Part shown: piece by piece, positions 55,518 to 64,000 of the stretch
Layout of the letters: every line of letters starts with the position of its first letter
Position numbering within the stretch: the stretch's first letter is position 1
NCBI RefSeq assembly: GCF_000716675.1
Contig: NZ_JNXT01000016.1
Location: forward strand, 62,001 to 126,000
DNA length: 64,000 nt
Source: Streptomyces alboflavus
Lineage (GTDB): Bacteria; Actinomycetota; Actinomycetes; Streptomycetales; Streptomycetaceae
Reading direction: 5' to 3'
Translations under genes and position numbers: made by a program
The notes under the pieces: model-generated
Seen by the model: only the letters and a program-made list of their open reading frames with translations
Databases searched by the model: none
What the model was told of the DNA's origin: nothing

Positions 55518-56286
55518 CGGCAAGTGGTGGGACCTGTGGTGGCCGTGGGTCACGGTCTGGCTGGCGACAGCGGTGTGCGTGGGCGTCCTCGTCCGGTACG
55601 CCGTGGCGCGGTGGGCGCTCGGGCGGCCGGGCCGCGGGTCGCGGCGCCGCCGCACCTTCCACGGCATGTGCTTCTACCTGCACGAGCAGCGCGTCATGGA
55701 CCTCTACCAGACGGGCGGCTTCTCGGCGGCCCTGGAGCAGGAGGTGGCCGACCGCACGAATGTGACGTCCGGCTTCGGCCTCTGGGCGAAGGTCACCGGC
55801 GCGGCGGGCGCGAAGGCCCGGCGGGACGTGACGAAGGAGCGCTTCACCACCTACGTCCAGCAGAACACCCCGATCACCGTCATCGGCCTGCTCATGGACA
55901 CCATGCGCCGCGAGGACGCCGTCGTCCACGCCGACCTCACCACCGGCCTGCTCGTCCCCAACCGCTCCCTGGCCGACGCCCTGCGCGACAGCGACGACGA
56001 GCGGGTGCCGCTGAGCGCCGTCATGTCGGAGTTCGTCTCCGTCACCGGCCGCTTCACCGCCCGCCGCGTCGGCGGCGACGAGGTCGTCCTGCGCGCCCGC
56101 TACGGCAACGGCGTCCCACCCGCCCACGTCCGCATCACCTGCGCCGCCGACGGCATCCGCCAGGAGTTCCTCAACGAGGACGACTACTTCAGCGGCGAGT
56201 TCCAGGCCCGCTGCCTGGGCAAGGTCCGCACCTGGAACCGGGACGCGGGCGAGCTGACGCTGGACGCGGTGGCGATCTTCCGCTGA
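55504..56286 (+). CDS. Membrane-anchored protein, VWA operon
   Basis: A 260-residue protein with one N-terminal helix (WWPWVTVWLATAVCVGVLV) and a cytosolic or exported charged domain (FHGMCFYLHEQRVMDLYQTGGFSAALEQEV...). The C-terminal half is beta-rich and the family is not recognised. The start is GTG (55504) inside the end of the VWA gene. It completes the operon and may form a complex with the two upstream proteins. Confidence 0.75.
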   Translation: MGVVDGKWWDLWWPWVTVWLATAVCVGVLVRYAVARWALGRPGRGSRRRRTFHGMCFYLHEQRVMDLYQTGGFSAALEQEVADRTNVTSGFGLWAKVTGAAGAKARRDVTKERFTTYVQQNTPITVIGLLMDTMRREDAVVHADLTTGLLVPNRSLADALRDSDDERVPLSAVMSEFVSVTGRFTARRVGGDEVVLRARYGNGVPPAHVRITCAADGIRQEFLNEDDYFSGEFQARCLGKVRTWNRDAGELTLDAVAIFR

Positions 56287-56302
56287 GGGTGCGTGGGAGC
56301 GG

Positions 56303-57316
56303 TCACGCGTTGAGGTCGGCCAGGGTGCGCAGGGTGTGCGGGTCGGTGGTGAGTACGAGGAGGTCCGTCACCGGGCCCTTGCGCCACGCCTGGAGCCGTT
56401 CGGCGATCCGCCCGCGCGGCCCCACCAGCGAGATCTCGTCGGCGAACGCGTCCGGCACGGCGAGCACCGCCTCCTCGCGCCGCCCGGCCAGGAACAGCTC
56501 CTGCACCCGCCGCGCCTCCTCCTCGTACCCCATCCGCCCCATCAGATCGGCGTGGAAGTTACGGGCCGCGTGCCCCATGCCGCCGATGTAGAAGCCGAGC
56601 ATGGCCTTGACCGGCAGCAGTCCCTCGCCCACGTCGTCGCACACCGTGGCCCGCACCAGCGGCGCCACCATGAACCCCTCCCGGAGGCCTTCGCCGAGCG
56701 ACGCCTCGTACACGTCCGTGCGCGTCGGCGACCAGTACAGGGGCAGCCAGCCGTCCGCGATCCGCGCGGTCTGCGCGATGTTCTTGGGGCCTTCGGCGCC
56801 GAGCAGCACGGGCAGGTCGGCGCGCAGGGGATGGGTGATCGACTTCAGCGGCTTGCCGAGTCCGGTGCCGTCCTCGCCGGGATACGGGAGAGGGTGGAAC
56901 CGCCCGTCAAGGGCCACGGGGGACTCCCGCCGCAGCACCTGCCGTACGACATCGACGTACTCCCGCGTCGCGGTGAGCGGCGACTTCGGGAACGGCCGCC
57001 CGTACCAGCCCTCCACGACCTGCGGCCCGGAGAGCCCGAGCCCGAGCAGCATCCGGCCCCCGGAGAGGTGGTCCAGGGTGAGGGCGTGCATGGCGGTCGT
57101 GGTGGGGGAGCGGGCTGCCATCTGTGCCACGGCCGTCCCGAGCCGGATGCGCGAGGTGTGCGCGGCGATCCACGTCAGCGGCGTGAACGCGTCCGACCCC
57201 CAGGCCTCCGCCGTCCACACCGAGTCGTAGCCGAGCCGCTCGGCCTCCTGAGCGAGCGCCAGCCGATCGGGGTCGGGCCCGCGCCCCCAGTAGCCGAGTG
57301 CAAGACCGAGCCGCAT
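56303..57316 (-). CDS. LLM-class F420-dependent oxidoreductase
   Basis: A 337-residue luciferase-like TIM-barrel oxidoreductase: MRLGLALGYWGRGPDPDRLALAQEAERLGYDSVWTAEAWGSD, GTAVAQMAARSPTTTAMHALTLD, GRMLLGLGLSGPQVVEGWYG and EGPKNIAQTARIADGWLP are all as in F420-binding members. Homologues occur in actinobacterial steroid and lipid gene sets, but the substrate is unknown. GAGGAGG precedes the ATG closely. A palindrome upstream (57340-57352) may be its operator. Confidence 0.92.
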   Translation of the reverse strand: MRLGLALGYWGRGPDPDRLALAQEAERLGYDSVWTAEAWGSDAFTPLTWIAAHTSRIRLGTAVAQMAARSPTTTAMHALTLDHLSGGRMLLGLGLSGPQVVEGWYGRPFPKSPLTATREYVDVVRQVLRRESPVALDGRFHPLPYPGEDGTGLGKPLKSITHPLRADLPVLLGAEGPKNIAQTARIADGWLPLYWSPTRTDVYEASLGEGLREGFMVAPLVRATVCDDVGEGLLPVKAMLGFYIGGMGHAARNFHADLMGRMGYEEEARRVQELFLAGRREEAVLAVPDAFADEISLVGPRGRIAERLQAWRKGPVTDLLVLTTDPHTLRTLADLNA

Positions 57317-57339
57317 GCGCCCTCCTCGGTACGTACGGA

Positions 57340-57352
57340 ACTGACGTTCAGT
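57340..57352. promoter_or_regulatory. Palindrome upstream of LLM gene
   Basis: ACTGA-CGT-TCAGT, a 5-bp inverted repeat with a three-base centre, lies 24-36 bp before the LLM start. This is the place and size of a TetR-type operator. It is unlike the TAGAAC sites. Confidence 0.45.
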
Positions 57353-57384
57353 CAGATGCGCGTTGCCGCCGGACTGTACGGCAA

Positions 57385-57414
57385 CGGCCCCCCGCCCGGA
57401 AGGGCGAGGGGCCG
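57385..57414 (-). terminator. Terminator after DUF5336 gene
   Basis: A 13-bp stem with one mismatch (57385-57397 with 57402-57414) and a GGAA loop lies just past the DUF5336 stop. A second hairpin (TTGCCG / CGGCAA, 57363-57384) follows. Confidence 0.7.
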
Positions 57415-57448
57415 CTGAGGTGCTGCGGGTGCGCGCGAGCGCGTGGGC

Positions 57449-58327
57449 TCAGCCGCGCTGGATGCCCGTGGTGTCCTGCAGGACGCCACGACGGCCGTCC
57501 TGCGTCTGCGCCACCAGGCTCTGGCCGCGCTGCTCCACGGCCAAGTACCAGGTACCGGGGGCCAGTTCCGCGATCGGGGTCGGCGAACCGTCCTCGGCGT
57601 ACAGCGGACGCGGCACCGGCACGGCGAACCAGAACGGCGAGAAGTCCCCGGCCGGGGCGCCGGCCTGCTGCGCCTGGGCGGGCGGCGGCGTCTGGCCGCC
57701 ACCCTGCGGCTGACCGCCGTAGGGCTGCGCCGGGGCGGCGGGCTGGGCGCCGTAGGGCTGACCGGGCTGGCCCGGCTGAGCGCCCTGCGCGCCCGGGTAG
57801 CCGTAGCCACCCTGCGGCTGGCCGCCGTAGGGCTGCGGGGGCTTGGGGCCGCCGCCACCCGCGAGGGGGGCCTTGAGGGCGGGGACGATGTTCGTGGCGA
57901 CCGCGGCGGCGGCCAGGATGAGCGCGGCGATCAGGCCGAGGATCAGGCCCATGCCCGCGTCCGGGCCTTCGCCGCCACCGCCGCCGAAGGCGCTGCTCTC
58001 GAAGAGGAAGCCGAAGGACTGGTCCACGTCGAAGATCGAGCCGAGCGAGCTCCAGGCGGCGGCGATGGTGAAGACGATGCCGACCTGTCCCAGCTCGAGG
58101 CCGATGACCTTGCGCTGTCCCATGCCGCGGCCCACGATGATGAGCGCGGCGCCGATGACGCCGAGCAGGTACACGCTCATCAGCAGGTTGCCGTTGTCCC
58201 AGGCGATCGGCAGCTTGTCGCTGTCGCCGCCGTCGGAGTCAAAGGTGTCGAGGAACGAGGCGATGAAGAGCAACACCGCTGCTCCGATCACCACGCCGTC
58301 GCCTCGAGTGAGGGAGCGGAAATTCAC
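57449..58327 (-). CDS. DUF5336-family membrane protein
   Basis: A 292-residue protein with four transmembrane helices in the first 150 residues, a long Pro/Gln/Gly/Tyr-rich linker (PYGGQPQGG repeats, about 165-230) and a C-terminal soluble domain (FWFAVPVPRPLYAEDGSPTPI...AVEQRGQSLVAQTQDGRRG). This resembles DUF5336 proteins of actinobacteria. The start is GTG with AAGGA upstream. Function unknown. Confidence 0.82.
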   Translation of the reverse strand: MNFRSLTRGDGVVIGAAVLLFIASFLDTFDSDGGDSDKLPIAWDNGNLLMSVYLLGVIGAALIIVGRGMGQRKVIGLELGQVGIVFTIAAAWSSLGSIFDVDQSFGFLFESSAFGGGGGEGPDAGMGLILGLIAALILAAAAVATNIVPALKAPLAGGGGPKPPQPYGGQPQGGYGYPGAQGAQPGQPGQPYGAQPAAPAQPYGGQPQGGGQTPPPAQAQQAGAPAGDFSPFWFAVPVPRPLYAEDGSPTPIAELAPGTWYLAVEQRGQSLVAQTQDGRRGVLQDTTGIQRG

Positions 58328-58606
58328 TTCAGGTCCTTCGTCAGTCGTCTCGTCGGTAGAGGCGTCGCTGTCGCTGTGATCGCGGTCGTGTCGCGGTGGG
58401 CGAAGCGCGGGGGTGGCCCCTCATCGTAGGGAGGACACTATCCTCCGGTCAGCCGGGGTGTCTGCTTGGGATAAAGATCGTCACTCAGTGAAGATCTGCC
58501 GGTTGCCGTCCCGTGACGAGACGGCGTCGAACACATCACGACATGGGGCGATAGCCCGGAATCAGCCCCCTCAGGCACCGGAATCGCGCCCGGCACCCGC
58601 CTGTGT

Positions 58607-59620
58607 CTACCCGCGCAGGAAGCTCTCGATGCCGTCGGAGAGACCCTGGGCCGCCTTCTGCCGCCAGACGCCGCTCGTCAGCAGGGCCTCGTCCTTCGGG
58701 TCGCGCATGTTGCCGCACTCGATGAACACCTTCGGCACCTTCGACAGGTTGAGGCCGCCGAGGTCACCGCGGACGTCGAGGCCGGTGCCGTCGCCGACGT
58801 AGTTGGAGGGGGCGCTCTTGGTGGCGTTCAGGAACTTGCCCGCGATGCGCTCGCCCAGGTCGCGGGACGGTCCGACGATCGCGGTGGTGTCCGCGGCGCC
58901 GCCGCGCACCTTCGCGGGCAGGATGACGTGGAAGCCGCGGTTGCCGACGGCCGAGCCGTCCGCGTGCAGGGACACCACGGCGTCCGCGCGGGCCTCGTTG
59001 CCGATCCGGGCGCGCTCGTCCACGCAGGGCCCGAAGGCGCGGTCGGCGTCGTGCGTGAAGCGGACCGTGGCACCCTGCCGGTGCAGCAGGTCGCGCAGGC
59101 GGTGGGCGAGGTCCAGGGTGAACCGGGCTTCCGTGTAACCGCGGTTGGTGGACGTGCCCGTGGTGTCGCACTCCTTGGAGTTCGTGCCGATGTTCACCTG
59201 CCGGTTGATCTCGGCGGTGTGCTTGAAGTTCCCCGGGTTGTGCCCGGGGTCCACCACGACGACCTTGCCCTTGAGGGGGCCGGACGCGGCGGGACGGCCT
59301 CCGGCGGGGCGGCCGGACGGCTCGGGGTCGGCGCCGGGCTTGGAGGACTTCGAGGGCTTCGAGGGCTTCGACGGCTTGTCGGGCTTCGGGGACTTCGTCG
59401 TGTCCCCGCTCGGCTTCGAGGGCGAGCCCTGCTCCGAGCGGCTCGCGGACGGCAGCGTTCTGGCCGGTTTGCCGTCGTCGGAGTCGCTCGCGGTGTCCAT
59501 GAGGAGATACCCGGCGAGGGCGCCGGGCACGAGCACGGCGAGGGCGACCGCGAGCGGGCGGCCACCGCGGAAGCGGCGGGGCGGGCGCGGTGGATGACTG
59601 TCCGGACCTACGTACGACAC
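58607..59620 (-). CDS. N-acetylmuramoyl-L-alanine amidase (Amidase_3)
   Basis: A 337-residue cell-wall amidase. An N-terminal helix (RPLAVALAVLVPGALAGYLL) anchors it, followed by a Lys/Pro/Ser linker with KPSKPSKPSKSSKP-like repeats. The catalytic domain (about 118-335) has the zinc site VVVDPGHNPGN, Glu of TEARF and SLHADGSA, with IECGNM as catalytic Glu. It cuts the amide between muramic acid and the stem peptide. It begins ten bases after the methyltransferase stop. Confidence 0.92.
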   Translation of the reverse strand: MSYVGPDSHPPRPPRRFRGGRPLAVALAVLVPGALAGYLLMDTASDSDDGKPARTLPSASRSEQGSPSKPSGDTTKSPKPDKPSKPSKPSKSSKPGADPEPSGRPAGGRPAASGPLKGKVVVVDPGHNPGNFKHTAEINRQVNIGTNSKECDTTGTSTNRGYTEARFTLDLAHRLRDLLHRQGATVRFTHDADRAFGPCVDERARIGNEARADAVVSLHADGSAVGNRGFHVILPAKVRGGAADTTAIVGPSRDLGERIAGKFLNATKSAPSNYVGDGTGLDVRGDLGGLNLSKVPKVFIECGNMRDPKDEALLTSGVWRQKAAQGLSDGIESFLRG

Positions 59621-59630
59621 GGGAGCGAGC

Positions 59631-62286
<2,656 letters not shown>

Positions 62287-62471
62287 GGGCGTGCGGCCTC
62301 CGGCAGGAAGAGTGGGGGCGGGCGGGGGGAGGGGTGGGACACCCGCAGGTATATGCAGGATGAACCTGTATCCCTGGGCGACTATTCCGGCGGACGTCGA
62401 AGCAAGGGAAGTCTTGACCCGCCATTGACCGGTTCTGTACGCGGCCGACGCCGCCGCCCTTCCAGTGAAGT

Positions 62472-62484
62472 GAAACGTGTTCTA
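62472..62484 (-). promoter_or_regulatory. KstR-like operator upstream of SCP-x thiolase
   Basis: On the minus strand TAGAACACGTTTC, which agrees with the published KstR core TAGAAC-A-CGTTC almost fully. It lies 35-47 bp before the thiolase start. It is the strongest match of the set. Confidence 0.75.
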
Positions 62485-62518
62485 GTCTTGCCGCCCGCTC
62501 TCGGAAGGAGCCCCAGCG

Positions 62519-63712
62519 GTGAAGAGCTACCTCGTCGGTGTCGGCATGACGAAGTTCGAGAAGCCCGAGACCCGCGACTGGCAGTACTGGGACATGGCGA
62601 AGGAGGCGGGCACCGCCGCGCTCGCCGACGCCCGGATCGCCTACGGACAGGTGGAGCAGGTCGTCGCCGGATACTGCTATCAGGCATCGACGGCGGGCCA
62701 GCGGGCGGCGTACGGACTCGGCCTGACCGGAGTGCCCGTCTACAACGTCAACAACAACTGCGCCACGGGCTCCACGGCCCTGATGATGGCCCGGCAGTTC
62801 GTGGTGGGCGGACAGAGCGAATGCGTGCTGGCGCTCGGCTTCGAGAAGATGAGGCGCGGCTCGCTGGGCGGCGGCAGCGACGGCGAATTCGCGACATCCC
62901 CGGTGGCCCGGCACTACAAGATCATGGCGGACCGGCACGGCTTCGAGGCGACACCGCCCACCGCACAGCTCTTCGCCAACGCGGCCCGCGAGCACATGGA
63001 GCGCTACGGCACGACCCCCGCGCAGCTCGCGGCGGTCGCGGCGAAGAACCACCAGCACTCCACGGACAACCCCAACGCCCAGTTCCAGGACCCGTACACA
63101 CCCGAGGAGATCCTCGCCGCCCGGACCGTGCACGCGCCCCTCACCAAGCTCCAGTGCTCCCCGACGTCGGACGGCGCGGCCGCCGTGGTCGTGGCCTCCG
63201 AGGCGTTCGTGGACCGGCACGGCCTCGGGGACCGGGCCGTCGAGATCACGGCCCAGGCCATGACGACCGACACCGAAGAGTCCTTCGCCTCCGGCAGCTG
63301 CCTCGACGTCGTCGGCACCCCCATGTCCCGCGCGGCCGCCCGCCAGGTCTACGAGACCTCCGGGCTCGGCCCCGACGACCTCGACGTCATCGAGCTGCAC
63401 GACTGCTTCTCCGTCAACGAACTCCTCACCTACGAGGCCCTCGGCCTGTGCGAGGAGGGCGAGTCCGGCAAACTCGTGGAGTCCGGCGCGACGACGTACG
63501 GCGGCCGCTGGGTGGTGAACCCCTCCGGCGGCCTCATCTCCAAGGGCCACCCCCTCGGCGCCACCGGCCTCGCCCAGGCCACCGAACTCAGCTGGCAGTT
63601 GCGCGGCGAGGCGGGACCGCGCCAGGTCGACGGGGCGCGGGTGGCGCTCGCGCACAACGTCGGCCTCGGCGGGGCGGCGGTGGTGACGCTCCTGACGCGA
63701 CCGCGGCCGTAA
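62519..63712 (+). CDS. SCP-x-type thiolase / lipid-transfer protein
   Basis: A 397-residue thiolase-fold protein of the sterol-carrier-x group (Ltp-like). Cys81 ([13 protein letters not shown]) is the nucleophile, [10 protein letters not shown] and [11 protein letters not shown] are the other active-site blocks. Such enzymes take part in the last rounds of sterol side-chain shortening or act as aldolases. GGAAGGAG eight bases upstream supports the GTG at 62519. A strong KstR-like operator lies before it, adding it to the steroid set. Confidence 0.9.
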   Translation: MKSYLVGVGMTKFEKPETRDWQYWDMAKEAGTAALADARIAYGQVEQVVAGYCYQASTAGQRAAYGLGLTGVPVYNVNNNCATGSTALMMARQFVVGGQSECVLALGFEKMRRGSLGGGSDGEFATSPVARHYKIMADRHGFEATPPTAQLFANAAREHMERYGTTPAQLAAVAAKNHQHSTDNPNAQFQDPYTPEEILAARTVHAPLTKLQCSPTSDGAAAVVVASEAFVDRHGLGDRAVEITAQAMTTDTEESFASGSCLDVVGTPMSRAAARQVYETSGLGPDDLDVIELHDCFSVNELLTYEALGLCEEGESGKLVESGATTYGGRWVVNPSGGLISKGHPLGATGLAQATELSWQLRGEAGPRQVDGARVALAHNVGLGGAAVVTLLTRPRP

Positions 63713-63858
63713 CGCCCGGGGTGAGACTGCTCACGCGGTGGTGGCCGCGACCGCTGCGGCCGCCCCGCGTCCGCCGCCCCGCGCAAGGACCTAGGACTCC
63801 CGGCCCAGGCCCCCTGCCCCCTATTTCCGATGTACGGGCCACACGCCCTCCTGTCAGC

Positions 63859-64000
63859 ATGGGGGCCATGCTCCAGACCCCCGCCGACACCCCGACCTCC
63901 CGCATATCGGGTCGCCCCACTCCGCCCACCTGGCTCGTCGTGGCCGCCGCGTGCGCCGGACAGTTCCTCGTCGTCCTCGACGTGTCCGTCGTGAACGTGG
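63859..64000 (+). CDS. MFS transporter, 5' part (runs out of window)
   Basis: The first 47 codons of a DHA2-type MFS transporter: after a short Pro/Thr-rich leader, PPTWLVVAAACAGQFLVVLDVSVVNV begins helix 1 with the LD-x-(S/T)-VVNVA hallmark. Two ATGs in frame (63859 and 63868) are both possible. The rest lies beyond the window. Confidence 0.75.
   Translation, partial: MGAMLQTPADTPTSRISGRPTPPTWLVVAAACAGQFLVVLDVSVVNV

Overview
The window looks like chromosomal DNA of a Streptomyces or close relative. GC is very high, codons end in G or C, GTG and TTG starts are common, and many genes overlap by 4 bp (ATGA/GTGA). The families are typical of the genus: Scr1-type XRE regulators with DUF5753, DUF6879, GlxA regulators, KstR-like TetR, DUF5336, and a GT87/PAP2 fusion. 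No phage, plasmid, transposase or CRISPR array was seen. One tRNA is present (Val, UAC).

Layout. 0-12 kb: a DUF4097 lipoprotein, tRNA-Val, a five-gene XRE/DUF6879 cluster, two paralogous GlxA/AraC regulators flanking a secreted S1 protease, small membrane proteins, LysE, DUF2277, DedA, a SOD-like secreted protein and DoxX. 12-26 kb: an FAD/NAD(P) protein, PhoD-like phosphatase, secreted HNH nuclease, a manganese (yybP-ykoY) riboswitch before a GDT1-type Mn exporter, HAD phosphatase, a peptidoglycan-binding membrane protein, an MFS exporter with a winged-helix tail, and assorted small genes. 26-32 kb: ProP-like transporter, GT87/PAP2 fusion and a convergent polytopic membrane protein.

32-48 kb and 62 kb: a steroid/lipid catabolic set (CYP125-like P450, steroid thiolase, 3-alpha-HSD-like SDR, MBL hydrolase, aldehyde dehydrogenase, 3Fe-4S ferredoxin, SCP-x-type thiolase) together with a KstR-like repressor. 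Six copies of a TAGAAC-N2-GT motif lie in five intergenic regions, in front of CYP125, both thiolases, MBL, ALDH and a glycosyltransferase operon adjoining kstR. This suggests a local KstR-type regulon. Embedded at 36-41.8 kb is a five-gene operon behind a cobalamin riboswitch: two surface-anchored proteins and ECF transporter T, A-A and S components.

48-64 kb: a GT4-methyltransferase-toroid operon, a lipoprotein, a three-gene membrane operon with a solute-binding/VWA lipoprotein, an LLM oxidoreductase, DUF5336 protein, cell-wall amidase, a methyltransferase, an MFS transporter with a carboxypeptidase-regulatory-like tail, and the start of another MFS gene. Three intergenic loci carry copies of one inverted-repeat element. 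A smaller palindromic element is nested in one copy and also sits in frame inside the MBL hydrolase gene.
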